From CAZBUK01 sp964495085 (GTDB lineage Bacteria > Bacteroidota > Ignavibacteria > T3Sed10-11): a stretch of DNA of 64,000 nucleotides. Shown one piece after another: positions 27,650 to 37,071 of the stretch (its first letter is position 1; each line of letters starts with the position of its first letter). The DNA lies in the NCBI GenBank assembly GCA_964495085.1, contig CAZBUK010000001.1, positions 1 through 64,000 of the forward strand, in the 5' to 3' direction. The position numbers and the translations under genes are program-made. The notes beneath the pieces were generated by a model. It was given only the letters and a program-made list of their open reading frames with translations. It was not told where the DNA came from and made no database searches.

Positions 27650-29809
27650 TTAGAAAGCGTGGCCTACCCCGAAATGAAAGGTGACATCCTTAAAGAATGG
27701 CCGCCCGGTGAGCCACTTATCTCCCGGAAGTCCTTTCGGATCGTACAACTTCCAGCCGAAATCGATTCTGAGCGGGCCGATAAAGGTATCGTATCGCAGG
27801 CCGAGGCCGGTCGCGAGTGCGATGCCATCCAATCGAAACAGCGTGCTCCGATCCCATATATTGCCGAAATCCAGAAACACGACCCCCCAGACTTTTGTGA
27901 AATCGATGGGGAATCCTCCCAGTTCGCGGAGAATATTATTCCTCGATTCGATCGTCCCCTCTAACAGCAAATTGCCTCCGGCTTGCGGTACGGACATCGT
28001 TCCGAGTTCGCGGCTTTTCCATCCCCGTACGCTGCCGCTCCCTCCCGCATAATAGCGTCGGTGTATCGGTATCGGCGTATCGTTACCCGAAGCATAGAGG
28101 GTACCGTATCCCGCCTGCAGCTTCATTGCCGCGATATGGTTCCGCCGTTCGTCGAGCGGATAAAACCACCGCCCCGAAAGGGTTGCTTTTATATATTGTG
28201 AGAACGGAAGCCGGCCTCCGGGATACGTGAACACCGACGGCAGGATCCCTCCCTCTTCGAGCGTAATCGAGTAAAAATATCCGCTGTTCGGTGAGAAGAC
28301 GTCGTTCGTCCGGTCGTGGTGCATGGTCAGGGTGAGGATGGAATTGAATTGCGGCTCCCGGTATCTGAGTATCGCACTCCGTCGGGCGTCGAGAATCGTA
28401 TCCGCATCGGCTCCGATGATACGAACCGCGATGCGTTCGAGCGTCCAATCGACGAAACCGTACGTGGACGAGGTGAACTGGTGGTTCAAGCCTATCCTGT
28501 TTCTGAGGTAGGCGGCCTGCCATACATCCCATTTCTCGAGCTGAAACGAAACGCCCCACCGGCCGCTCGTCTTGTTCGAAATGATATACGGCTGGACGAG
28601 CTCAGTCCCGATCTCAATCGCGCCGATCAGCGAGGGATCGCTCAGGCCGTTCTCGTTCCAGACCCTGACGAGCTGCAGCTCCTGTATTGATTGAATACGG
28701 AACCGGGACCGGAACGACAGTACCCGCGCTCCCCCCATGAAATTGCGATTCGAATACCCCATGCCGAGACCGATGTTGAACGCGTTGTTCTCGTCGTTCA
28801 CAATGATCTCCGGCGTAATCTCATGTTTGTTCCGCGGCCTCACGACGATCGAGCTGGGAATCGATCTGACGGTATCGGTGCTCGCCGGGATACGGATATC
28901 GATCTTGGCGGATTCGAATATACCCAGGCGGTTGAGATTTCTTTCGCTTTCTGTCCGCCGCGCCAGGCTATAGATCTCCCCGGGCTCGAACTCTAGCTGC
29001 CTGTATATAATAGAGGGTCCGATCCGGTAGCCTTTATCCTCTTCGATCTGGATCTGAATACTGCCGAAATTATACCTTTCCCCCGCGGTGAAGCTCATGA
29101 TGACATGGACATTCGATGTCGAGAGAAAGAGAGGGACATTTACCGAATCCACCGATGCTTTTGCGTACCCGGAATTGTAGAGCAGATCGAGAATCCGCTG
29201 GTATTCCCGTTCGAGGTTATCCCGTCTGAACTGTGTATTCACCTCGATGAGCTGCCCGCCGATTATTTCCCTGTATACGACCGAATCGATATCCTCGAGA
29301 CCTCGGACCTGGATATGATCGATATTCGACCTTATTCCCTCGTTAATGATAAACGACAATTCGGTTTCGCGCCGTTCGACATCCACCCGGACGGTGGTAT
29401 CAACTTCGACGAGAAAGAAGCCATGATCGTGGTAAAAATGCCTGAGCCGGTTCATATCTTCCGATACCGTATAGTAATCGAAATATACGGGGGGGCTGCC
29501 GATCTTCCCGCTGATCCGGCTGTTGAACCAGCTCGAGAATTTTGTCGGCGATTTTTCCGTTTCGATAACGTCGGCAAGCCTGCCGTCGGAGAAGGTTCCG
29601 TTACCTTCGAAGCGCACCTGCCGGACGACGAATCTATCGTCGGGATGAATGAACAGGGGTTGTGCGAAAGCGTGGAGGGAGGATGCAGCGAATAAAATCA
29701 AAAGGGAAAAAAAACGGAGGAAGTACGGATGACGCCCGCTACTTCCCCCGTGTACTTGCTTTGCTTTCTTTTTAAAAAAAACATCCACCGATTTACTTGT
29801 ATGAATCAT
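27650..29809 (-). CDS. BamA/TamA-family outer membrane protein (Omp85)
   Basis: A 719-residue protein with a signal peptide ending near SSLHAFAQ, POTRA domains at about 55-330 (VVRQVRFEGNGTFSDGRL, IDHIQVRGLEDIDSVVYREII, YNFGSIQIQIEEDKGYRIG), then a 16-strand barrel. The barrel has the lid-lock motif variant SVRGW (VRGF/Y in BamA) and FLDFGNIW. It ends FGVGHAF with a terminal Phe. It could be BamA-like or TamA-like; the three or so POTRA domains and short length favour a TamA-type or secondary Omp85. Substrate unknown. Confidence 0.9.
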   Translation of the reverse strand: MIHTSKSVDVFFKKKAKQVHGGSSGRHPYFLRFFSLLILFAASSLHAFAQPLFIHPDDRFVVRQVRFEGNGTFSDGRLADVIETEKSPTKFSSWFNSRISGKIGSPPVYFDYYTVSEDMNRLRHFYHDHGFFLVEVDTTVRVDVERRETELSFIINEGIRSNIDHIQVRGLEDIDSVVYREIIGGQLIEVNTQFRRDNLEREYQRILDLLYNSGYAKASVDSVNVPLFLSTSNVHVIMSFTAGERYNFGSIQIQIEEDKGYRIGPSIIYRQLEFEPGEIYSLARRTESERNLNRLGIFESAKIDIRIPASTDTVRSIPSSIVVRPRNKHEITPEIIVNDENNAFNIGLGMGYSNRNFMGGARVLSFRSRFRIQSIQELQLVRVWNENGLSDPSLIGAIEIGTELVQPYIISNKTSGRWGVSFQLEKWDVWQAAYLRNRIGLNHQFTSSTYGFVDWTLERIAVRIIGADADTILDARRSAILRYREPQFNSILTLTMHHDRTNDVFSPNSGYFYSITLEEGGILPSVFTYPGGRLPFSQYIKATLSGRWFYPLDERRNHIAAMKLQAGYGTLYASGNDTPIPIHRRYYAGGSGSVRGWKSRELGTMSVPQAGGNLLLEGTIESRNNILRELGGFPIDFTKVWGVVFLDFGNIWDRSTLFRLDGIALATGLGLRYDTFIGPLRIDFGWKLYDPKGLPGDKWLTGRPFFKDVTFHFGVGHAF

Positions 29810-29873
29810 TTCCTCGAGCCCTTACCTATAAACCGCGCACCTGTCGAGCTCAATGCAGGCGCGGACTGATAGA

Positions 29874-30098
29874 TCAGAGTTCGTTATCGTCTTCGAAAAA
29901 GAAATCCTCGTCGGTCGGGTAATCTGGCCAGATTTCTTCGATGCTTTCGTAGGGCTCTTCGTTATCTTCGAGTTCCTGCAGGTTCTCTATCACCTCGACG
30001 GGAGCTCCGGTACGTATCGCGTAATCAATCAACTCATCCTTCGTGGCTGGCCATGGAGCATCCTCGAGATGGGATGCAAGTTCCATCGTCCAGATCAT
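29874..30098 (-). CDS. DUF2795 domain protein
   Basis: A 74-residue acidic protein: IWTMELASHLEDAPWPATKDELIDYA, then a Glu/Asp-rich tail with EEIWPDYPTDEDFFFE. The PATKDELIDYAIRTGAP part fits the DUF2795 helical unit. From memory, very similar proteins occur in Bacteroidota and relatives, which supports an FCB-type origin. Role unknown; it is a single-gene unit after a terminator. Confidence 0.85.
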   Translation of the reverse strand: MIWTMELASHLEDAPWPATKDELIDYAIRTGAPVEVIENLQELEDNEEPYESIEEIWPDYPTDEDFFFEDDNEL

Positions 30099-30173
30099 TC
30101 ACTTCCCTCCTTTAGTGCTCTTCAGTATGGAATAAACCGCATGTTCTGTTAATTAATAGTATACCGCAAGAGG

Positions 30174-30210
30174 AAAAAAGCTGCACCGATCCCCCGGGGG
30201 AACAGTGCAT
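30174..30210 (-). terminator. Intrinsic terminator after the M23 peptidase gene
   Basis: On the minus strand a long palindrome (TGCAC...CCCCCGGGGG...GTGCA, 30182-30209) is followed by CTTTTTT. It sits about 50 bases beyond the M23 stop codon. Confidence 0.65.
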
Positions 30211-30259
30211 GGTGTACAACGTTTCGTAAAGATAGCAATTATTTCGAATTAAACAACCG

Positions 30260-31231
30260 CTATCCTCTACGCTTGACTACCTCGGCGAATTCTTTCTTCG
30301 CCCGATGAAAGTCAATATTATCAAAGAAGTAATCCACCGGATTTTGCTTGACGCCGTTGTAGATCACTTCGTAATGGAGGTGAGGACCGGTGACGAGACC
30401 CGAACGTCCGCTAAGCGCAATCACATCTCCCCGCTTCACCTTCTGGCCGGGTTTAATCATAATATTTGATGAGAGATGAGCGTACAAAGATTTATATCCA
30501 TAGCCATGATTTATGATGATGACCCGTCCGTAACCGCCGTTCGTCCGGCCGGCGATTTCAACCGTACCGTCGGCAGTCGCATAAACGGGTGTTCCAACAT
30601 CGCAGGCGACATCGATACCCTCATGCATATGCATAATGCCGAGTACGGGATGGCGCCTCCTCCCGTAGCTATTGGGATTATACCTGCCCGTCGCCGGTTT
30701 GATGGCGGGAAGGTGTTGCAGGAAGGTTTCGTTGAAATCCAGTTTCTTCTCAATCTCCTTGTAGGATTCTTTCTGCAGATTAATCTCCCGGTCCAACCGC
30801 TCGAGCCATTGATGCGTCGAGTTCAGTATTTCCCGCGAATTCCCGGCGAGTATGCCGAAGCTGAGTTCTTCGGCGGTACCTCCGACTCCTGCCCGACGCG
30901 TATCGTCGTCGATGGTCGGGAGATCGACCATAAGCCTCAATTCCGTATCCCTATCTGCAAAATCCGCCAGTACCTGATCCAATCTATCCAATTTTCCCGA
31001 AAACGACTTGATCTGCTCTCTGAGAATCTTATTCTCCATTTCAACCATCACCGTTTGCCGGTAGCCCAGGGTCAGGAAGTTAAAATATACATGGTTGAGT
31101 AGGAGAATTGTACAAAGTCCAATAATCAAGAACGTCAGGAGGAGTACGGAACCCTTTAATCTGTACCTCTGGATCTCCTTAAAGGTGCCCGTTTCATCGG
31201 AATAAATATACAGTTTTCTCTTGTTCTGCAT
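30260..31231 (-). CDS. M23-family peptidase with N-terminal membrane anchor and coiled coil
   Basis: Start set at ATG 31231 (MQNKRKLYIYSDETGTF), not the longer frame to 31333, because the extra codons run into a terminator hairpin. The protein has a TM helix at about 30-52, a coiled coil at about 60-190 and a LytM/M23 domain after residue 210. Zinc motifs: HEGIDVACD and HLHYEVIYNG, with GYGYKSLYAHLS. The layout fits cell-wall endopeptidases or their activators, and such proteins in FCB genomes often start with a basic IY.(S/D)DETGTF-like box. All catalytic residues are present. Confidence 0.9.
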   Translation of the reverse strand: MQNKRKLYIYSDETGTFKEIQRYRLKGSVLLLTFLIIGLCTILLLNHVYFNFLTLGYRQTVMVEMENKILREQIKSFSGKLDRLDQVLADFADRDTELRLMVDLPTIDDDTRRAGVGGTAEELSFGILAGNSREILNSTHQWLERLDREINLQKESYKEIEKKLDFNETFLQHLPAIKPATGRYNPNSYGRRRHPVLGIMHMHEGIDVACDVGTPVYATADGTVEIAGRTNGGYGRVIIINHGYGYKSLYAHLSSNIMIKPGQKVKRGDVIALSGRSGLVTGPHLHYEVIYNGVKQNPVDYFFDNIDFHRAKKEFAEVVKRRG

Positions 31232-31321
31232 TGTTACTCGTATGTTATTTGGTGATTCCTCGATAATTCCCCCTTGCTGGTTATGCTGCGGTAACTGAAA
31301 AAAGACAGTTGCCGAAGATAT

Positions 31322-31360
31322 AAAAAAGGGCACTCTTTGTCAAGAAGAGCCACTTTTTTT
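31322..31360 (-). terminator. Probable terminator after hprK
   Basis: An imperfect stem of about nine pairs (GGCTCTT against AAGAGTGCC) is flanked by A-rich and T-rich tracts, ending in TTTTTT on the minus strand. The symmetric tracts also allow it to work in the other direction. It sits between hprK and the M23 peptidase start. Confidence 0.5.
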
Positions 31361-31484
31361 ACTTCAAATACTGTGCATAACCGACACGGGTCAGCTGATT
31401 ATACATCCTGAAGTATGCAAAAATTATGCCCGCGTACTTCCACCGGTCGCCATGTGGATCACATGCGATAAAAACCGGGGGTAT

Positions 31485-32492
31485 TCATTCAAAATCATGC
31501 TCAAAATAATCGATTACCCGATTTTTCATCCTCGATTTCTCGGCAATTGCACTTTCCAGGCGGGACTGGAATTCCTTCGCTGCATCGTATCCGTAGTGCT
31601 TCAGGAGATAATTAAGACCAATAACTTCGGCGATGACTGTTACATTTTTACCGGGATAGATGGGGAGGCGGACTTTCGGTAGTTCCACATCCAGAATCTC
31701 GATGGTCTCGTGGTCCAATCCGGTGCGGGTATACTCCTGGTCCTTCAACCAATCCTCCAGTTCAATGACCACTTCGACACGTTTCTGAAACCTGATCGCC
31801 CGAATACCGAACATACTCCGGACGTCGATCAGTCCGAGTCCCCGGATCTCCATGAAGTGTTTTACCAGATCGGTACCGGCGCCCATCAGGATCCCTTCAC
31901 CTTTCTGGGTAATCACCACCACGTCATCGGCAACCAACCGGTGCCCCCGCTCGACGAGGTCCAGCGCGATCTCGCTTTTCCCGATCCCCGAACGTCCTGT
32001 CAGCAAAAGACCGATACCGTAGACATCGACGAACGATCCGTGGATGATCGTTTGCGGGGCGAACTGATCGTCGAGAAAATCGCTTATGAAATAGACGAAC
32101 TTCGTCGTCTCAAGCGGCGTCTGGAACATCGGCACGTTGTTTCTGATCGCAAGATCGACGATCTCATTATCCAGCGGATTCTGATTTGTAATGATGATGC
32201 ATGGGATATCGAATTTCACGATCGTCGAAAAAGCCTGCAATCGTTTTCCCGCGGTCAGGTGGTTCAGGTATTTGATCTCCGTGTTGCCGAAAACCTGAAC
32301 CCGACTATACGTGAACAGCTCGACGTAGCCCGCAAGCGCGAGACCGGGCCTGTGAATATTCTTGTCGTTAATTATATTTTCGAATCCGACTGTCCCGGTA
32401 AGACATTTGAGTTTGAACCGGTCGCGAATCGAATTGAACATGTATTCGACCGTGATATGGTCCTTTTGAGTTTGTCGTTCCTTCTTATTCAT
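31485..32492 (-). CDS. hprK: HPr kinase/phosphorylase
   Basis: Bifunctional serine kinase/phosphorylase of the HPr family. The N-terminal domain carries GYVELFTYSRVQVFGNTE; the C-terminal domain carries Walker A LTGRSGIGKSE near 155, the catalytic LVERGHRLVADD, and the family motif EIRGLGLIDVRSMFG. The 335-residue length is normal. AAGG lies close before the ATG. It follows hpf by 15 bases in the operon. No HPr or PTS component is in this window, so its partner is unknown. Confidence 0.95.
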   Translation of the reverse strand: MNKKERQTQKDHITVEYMFNSIRDRFKLKCLTGTVGFENIINDKNIHRPGLALAGYVELFTYSRVQVFGNTEIKYLNHLTAGKRLQAFSTIVKFDIPCIIITNQNPLDNEIVDLAIRNNVPMFQTPLETTKFVYFISDFLDDQFAPQTIIHGSFVDVYGIGLLLTGRSGIGKSEIALDLVERGHRLVADDVVVITQKGEGILMGAGTDLVKHFMEIRGLGLIDVRSMFGIRAIRFQKRVEVVIELEDWLKDQEYTRTGLDHETIEILDVELPKVRLPIYPGKNVTVIAEVIGLNYLLKHYGYDAAKEFQSRLESAIAEKSRMKNRVIDYFEHDFE

Positions 32493-32507
32493 ATCCTTGG
32501 GCGTCTT

Positions 32508-32843
32508 TTACTCAGCGTTTGCTTTTGCCTGACGTACCGCCTGCTTATCTTTGAGGCGCAGTTTCTCTTTGTATTTTTTTAACTGGCGTTCCAACTTTTC
32601 CACCGAACCGTCGATCGATTTCAGAAAATCGTCCGTAGACTCGGCTGCGAAGAGGGTCGATCCCTGTACCTTCAGCGTAAGCTCGCAATGCTTTCTGCTG
32701 TTCTGCGGCTTTTCGAAGTACAGAACGACGTCTGCGCTGAGGATCCCGTCGAAAAACCGTTCGAGCTTTTCGATCTCATGGATCGCATGATCCCGGATGG
32801 TATCGTGAATTTTAAAATGCCTGGAAGTGATTTGTATATTCAT
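32508..32843 (-). CDS. hpf: Ribosome hibernation promoting factor (short form)
   Basis: A 111-residue RaiA/HPF fold: IQITSRHFKIHDTIRDHAIHEI at the start, DVVLYFEKPQNSRKHCELTLKV in the middle and a Lys-rich tail KYKEKLRLKDKQAVRQ. It lacks the C-terminal dimerisation domain of long HPF, so it is the short type that binds the 30S decoding centre and stabilises 100S ribosomes. The hpf-hprK order is shared with many Gram-negative genomes. Confidence 0.93.
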   Translation of the reverse strand: MNIQITSRHFKIHDTIRDHAIHEIEKLERFFDGILSADVVLYFEKPQNSRKHCELTLKVQGSTLFAAESTDDFLKSIDGSVEKLERQLKKYKEKLRLKDKQAVRQAKANAE

Positions 32844-32877
32844 ATAGATGCTCCGTTCTGTGTGAGTGGTAGCAGTC

Positions 32878-33756
32878 TCATGCGCGGGGATGATGAGTCG
32901 CGTAAACTTTTTTCAACCTTTCGATACTGACATGCGTATATATCTGAGTGGTCGAAAGGTTCTTATGCCCCAGAAGTTCCTGAACCGCACGAAGGTCGGC
33001 GCCCCGGTCGAGCAGATGCGTTGCAAAGGAGTGCCGGATCACATGCGGACTTTGCTTTCTGACTTCTGCAACCGATCTGATATACCTCCGCACGATGCGC
33101 TGAACGGTCCGGTCGGATAAACGCACCCCGGCTCTACCGATGAAAGCAAAACCGGGAGCCGATTTGCGCTCCTTCAGATATGAATTCATCGCACCTGCGG
33201 CCCGGGTCCCGAATGGAACGATCCGCTCCTTATCCCCTTTACCGCGGACCCTGATCGTTCGGTCGGACCAGTCAATGCGCTCTACGCGGAGACCGGTCAG
33301 CTCCGACAGACGGATGCCGGTACTATAGAGCAACTCGAGGACTGCACGATCGCGAAGCCCCTTGCCGGTCTCCGGGTCGGGGAGATCGAGTATATCCCCA
33401 ACCGTTTCCGAATCGAGTACAACGGGAAGCGATCTCGGAATCTTGGGCGTCTTTACTCCCTGTGCGGGATTATAACCGATCGTTTTCCGTCTCACCAGAT
33501 ATTTAAAGAACGATCGGATCGCCGATCGCTTTCGGGCGATGCTCCGGGGTTTCGCGCCGGCATCCGATAATTCGCCCAGGAAAAGGCGAATGGTGAGGGT
33601 ATCAATTCGTGCCGGATCGGGGATATTCGTTTCGAGGTGCCGCTCAAGAAAATCGTGGAATTGATGCAGGTCCGATCGATAAGAGGTAACGGTTTTATCC
33701 GAATAGAGGCGCTCGTTCTCAAGATATGCGGCGTATTGATCGATCAGGTGACGCAT
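32878..33756 (-). CDS. xerC: XerC/XerD-type tyrosine recombinase
   Basis: A 292-residue site-specific recombinase. The N-terminal SAM-like DNA-binding domain has YLENERLYSDKTVTSYRSDL; the catalytic domain has Arg in YSTGIRLSELTGL, Lys region GKGDKERIVP, HVIRHSFATHLLDRG, GHKNLSTTQIYTHVS with the nucleophile Tyr. All six catalytic positions appear intact. Xer proteins resolve chromosome dimers at dif; whether this is XerC or XerD cannot be told from one gene. It lies between topA and hpf. Confidence 0.92.
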   Translation of the reverse strand: MRHLIDQYAAYLENERLYSDKTVTSYRSDLHQFHDFLERHLETNIPDPARIDTLTIRLFLGELSDAGAKPRSIARKRSAIRSFFKYLVRRKTIGYNPAQGVKTPKIPRSLPVVLDSETVGDILDLPDPETGKGLRDRAVLELLYSTGIRLSELTGLRVERIDWSDRTIRVRGKGDKERIVPFGTRAAGAMNSYLKERKSAPGFAFIGRAGVRLSDRTVQRIVRRYIRSVAEVRKQSPHVIRHSFATHLLDRGADLRAVQELLGHKNLSTTQIYTHVSIERLKKVYATHHPRA

Positions 33757-33792
33757 GTTTCACCTACAGGTTACAGACGCGGGTTCTGTCGT

Positions 33793-36057
33793 TTATTTAC
33801 CGGTCTCTGCTTCGACTTCGATTTCCTGCGGATCGAATTCGCTCTTGCACGAGGGACAGAACAGATACTGTCCCTTCTTCTGCGTATACTTTTCGACTAT
33901 GTAGGGAGAGTCGCAATGCGGACACTTTGTCAGAACCGGTTTATCCCATGAAGCAAAGTCGCATTCGGGATATCTGCTGCAGCCGTAGAAACTGCGGCGC
34001 CTTTTTGTCTTCCGTTCGACGATCTCACCTTCATGACACTTCGGGCATTTGATGCCGAGGGTGATAGGTTTCGTATTCTTACATTCGGGATAATTCGAAC
34101 ATCCGAGGAAAGGTCCGAACGGCCCCCCTTTCACGGTCATCGTTCCGCCGCATTTTTCGCAGGTGCGATTTCCGATACGGTTGAGCTTCTCCTGTTCATG
34201 GGGAAGAGGTTTCGTATTCCGGCAATCGGGGTATCCGGAGCATGCCATAAACCTGCCGTTCCTCCCCCATTTCACGATCATCGGCTTTCCGCACAGTTCG
34301 CAGATCTCGCCGGTATCTTCCTGCAATGATTTCTTGATATCTCCGGTTTTGTCGGATACCTTGTCCAGGGAGGATTGAAGCGGGAAATAGAAATCATCGA
34401 GTACTTTCTTATACGACTGCGAACCCGTTGCGATGGTATCGAGTTCTTCCTCCATCTGGGCGGTAAATTTCACGTTGAAGATCTCGGGGAACGATTCCAC
34501 AAGAATCTTATTGACGTCCTTTCCAAGATCGGTCGGATGCAGTTGCCGGTCGCGCATTTCGATATATTTCCTGTCGATGATGGTCGAGACGATCATCGAG
34601 TAGGTGCTCGGGCGGCCGATGCCGAGCGATTCCAGTTCACGCACCAGGCTGGCCTCGGTAAACGGCGGAGGCGGTTTGGTAAAATGTTGTTTCGGGGTAA
34701 TCTCTTTCAGTTCGGCTTTCTCGCCGGTTTTCAAATCCACGGGTATTGGGGATTCCGGATCTTTATCAGCATCGTTCCCGTTTCCGGAGAGATCGTCGTA
34801 AACCTGTAGAAATCCCCTGAACACAATGGATGATCCGGTCGCCCGGAAGGTGTACCTGCCCCCGGTTAAATCGACGGTGACCTGTTCATAAACTGCCGCT
34901 TCCATCTGAGAAGCAATAAACCGGTTCCAGATCAGTTCATAGAGAGCATAGATATCTTTCTCAAGATACTTCTTTATCGATTTCGGGGAGTACTTAAGCG
35001 CCGTCGGCCGTATGGCTTCATGCGCATCCTGAGACGCTTTTACTTTTTTGTACTCCCTGGCATGCTTCGGGAGATACTCTTTGCCGTACTGATTGTATAT
35101 GAACTCTCGCGCTGCGGTCGTCGCTTCATGGCTGAGCCGTACGCTGTCGGTTCGCATATACGTAATAAGCCCGACGCTCCCTTCCTCGCCGAGTTCGATG
35201 CCTTCGTAGAGCCGTTGCGCCAGGATCATCGTTCTCTTTGTCGAGAAGCGCAGACGCGACGCCGCCTCCTGCTGGAGCGTGCTGGTAATGAACGGAGGAG
35301 AGGGATTGCGCTTGACGTTTTTCTTCTGGACCGAGGAAATGCTGAAAGATGCTTTTTTGATGTCCTCGAGAGTCTTACGGGCTTCATCTTCGGAACTGAT
35401 TTTGAACGGCTTGTTGTCGATCTTGGAAAGCTTTGCAAGGAATTCTTTGGATGTGCCGGATTTAAACTCCCCGATGATGGACCAGTATTCTTCGGGGACG
35501 AACCGGCCTATTTCATCATCCCGTTCGCAGATAAGGCGTAACGCGACTGTTTGCACGCGACCCGCGGAGAGTCCGTAATAGACTGTTTTCCAAACGAAAG
35601 GACTTATCTGATACCCGACCAGCCGGTCCATGACGCGCCTGGCTTGCTGTGAGTAGACGAGATTATCGTCGATTTTCCGGGGATGCTGCATAGCGCTGCC
35701 GATCCCGGACTCGGTTATCTCGTGAAAGAGGACGCGGTAAATCTTATCGTTCACGTCACTAAGCTCGTTCGCGACATGCCAGGCTATAGCTTCGCCTTCA
35801 CGGTCGGGATCGGTCGCAATATAGATCTTGCCCGCTTTCTGCGCCCGTTCTTTGAGTTTCTTGACAACGTCTGCTTTTCCCTTGATGGTTACGTAGGTAG
35901 GTTCATAGTTATTTTCGACATCGACGCCGAGCTTGCTCTTGGGGAGATTCTTGATATGTCCGAGCGATGCTTCGACGACATACTCCTTCCCGAGATATTT
36001 ATTTATGGTCTTAGCTTTCGAAGGCGATTCTACAATTATGAGAGACTTCTGTCCCAT
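33793..36057 (-). CDS. topA: DNA topoisomerase I
   Basis: Type IA topoisomerase of 754 residues that relaxes negative supercoils. The N-terminal Toprim part has LIIVESPSKAKTINKYLG and ATDPDREGEAIAWHV. The active-site Tyr is in GLITYMRTDSVRLS near 305, and the GRPSTYSMIV motif follows. The C-terminus has four zinc ribbons starting CELCGKP, CEKCGGT, CPKCHEGE and CPHCDSP, the first two with similar N-terminal halves. Length is normal. It is 105 bases downstream of the Smg-like gene. Confidence 0.97.
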   Translation of the reverse strand: MGQKSLIIVESPSKAKTINKYLGKEYVVEASLGHIKNLPKSKLGVDVENNYEPTYVTIKGKADVVKKLKERAQKAGKIYIATDPDREGEAIAWHVANELSDVNDKIYRVLFHEITESGIGSAMQHPRKIDDNLVYSQQARRVMDRLVGYQISPFVWKTVYYGLSAGRVQTVALRLICERDDEIGRFVPEEYWSIIGEFKSGTSKEFLAKLSKIDNKPFKISSEDEARKTLEDIKKASFSISSVQKKNVKRNPSPPFITSTLQQEAASRLRFSTKRTMILAQRLYEGIELGEEGSVGLITYMRTDSVRLSHEATTAAREFIYNQYGKEYLPKHAREYKKVKASQDAHEAIRPTALKYSPKSIKKYLEKDIYALYELIWNRFIASQMEAAVYEQVTVDLTGGRYTFRATGSSIVFRGFLQVYDDLSGNGNDADKDPESPIPVDLKTGEKAELKEITPKQHFTKPPPPFTEASLVRELESLGIGRPSTYSMIVSTIIDRKYIEMRDRQLHPTDLGKDVNKILVESFPEIFNVKFTAQMEEELDTIATGSQSYKKVLDDFYFPLQSSLDKVSDKTGDIKKSLQEDTGEICELCGKPMIVKWGRNGRFMACSGYPDCRNTKPLPHEQEKLNRIGNRTCEKCGGTMTVKGGPFGPFLGCSNYPECKNTKPITLGIKCPKCHEGEIVERKTKRRRSFYGCSRYPECDFASWDKPVLTKCPHCDSPYIVEKYTQKKGQYLFCPSCKSEFDPQEIEVEAETGK

Positions 36058-36162
36058 AGGCTCCGTTTACAGAATGTATATGAAGATTGATTGTGACAAC
36101 ATGCGGACGGTGAGCAGACAAGAGCACGGCATTCCCTCCACTGCGGGTACGAAACGGTCAAG

Positions 36163-36621
36163 TCAGTGAATCGTATCTCCCGACGTGAGCATAAAACGAC
36201 TCCCCGGAGATCCGCCCTCATCCCTATCGAACACTACCGATGCAACAACCGATTTGATATTTTGCAGGTCGGCTTGTTGAAATCCCGACATCATAATTTT
36301 TTCAATGACGACCTCAAGATCCATGTCGTCGACCACACCGATCTCGCGAAGCAGCATCAGGTACCCCTGTCCGTCGGCGGATATCACCATTTTTTCGGCC
36401 TCATGGAATATCCGGTGCGAGAATTTGATCTGAGATTTGTCCCCCAGGAATATATTTTCCCCCATCGATATCCTATCGATGACCCAACTGAGGGCGGTAC
36501 TTATCTCGGATTCGGTATATCCGTAGTCGGCCAGCTCGTTGAGGTTGATATCTCCAAGCTGTTTGTTATCGCGCATTTCCCTGATAATATACACGATTAT
36601 TTCGACGATTTTTTCCTGCAT
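36163..36621 (-). CDS. Smg/DUF494 family protein
   Basis: Start set at ATG 36621 (MQEKIVEIIVYIIREMRDN), which lies 4 bases beyond the ybeY stop codon; the longer frame would run into ybeY. The protein has about 152 residues: helical N-terminus, EL.DYGYTESEISTALSWV, then HEAEKMVISADGQGYLMLL. This pattern matches Smg/DUF494, a small family often beside topA in Gammaproteobacteria; function unknown. Here again it precedes topA, so the linkage is conserved across distant groups. Confidence 0.85.
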   Translation of the reverse strand: MQEKIVEIIVYIIREMRDNKQLGDINLNELADYGYTESEISTALSWVIDRISMGENIFLGDKSQIKFSHRIFHEAEKMVISADGQGYLMLLREIGVVDDMDLEVVIEKIMMSGFQQADLQNIKSVVASVVFDRDEGGSPGSRFMLTSGDTIH

Positions 36622-36625
36622 GAAT

Positions 36626-37066
36626 TTATCCTTTGCTCCCGCGGGAACGCCCGGCAGTAAGCAGTTTGAGGTATTCATCTTCCTTCCTGCTCATTGCCCG
36701 GCGCTGACGCGTCGTTGTATCTTTAAATCCCACTGTATGCAAAACACCATGAATAACCAACCGGTTCACCTCGTCATCCGGATCTGCGCTGAATTCTCCC
36801 GCCTGCCGTTCGGCCTGTTCGACGTTGACGTATATTTCGGCTTCGAGATCCCCCGGACGGTCTTCAAGCGGAAAGGTGATTACATCGGTCTGATGTCGAT
36901 GCTGCAGATATTCTTCGTTCAGCCGGAGCATCGTTTCGTCACCGACGAAGATCACGGTAATATCCGCCTCCCGGTTTTCCCGGCGCAGTACCGAGCGGAC
37001 TGCGCGTTCCGCCGTCCGTATTCTGCCGCGCCCCTTCCTGTGTTCGCTGAATACGCGGACCGCCAT
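36626..37066 (-). CDS. ybeY: Endoribonuclease YbeY (rRNA maturation factor)
   Basis: A 146-residue UPF0054 protein: ITVIFVGDETMLRLNEEYL, TDVITFPLED and the metal-site segment RLVIHGVLHTVGFKDTTT. Canonical YbeY has HGxLHLxGyDH with three His; here the third His is missing (GFKDTTT). This resembles my memory of Bacteroidota YbeY (HGVLHLCGYKDKT...), so it is a lineage feature, not damage. The RNase likely trims 16S rRNA 3' ends. Five bases separate it from the upstream unknown gene. Confidence 0.93.
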   Translation of the reverse strand: MAVRVFSEHRKGRGRIRTAERAVRSVLRRENREADITVIFVGDETMLRLNEEYLQHRHQTDVITFPLEDRPGDLEAEIYVNVEQAERQAGEFSADPDDEVNRLVIHGVLHTVGFKDTTTRQRRAMSRKEDEYLKLLTAGRSRGSKG

Positions 37067-37071
37067 CCCCG

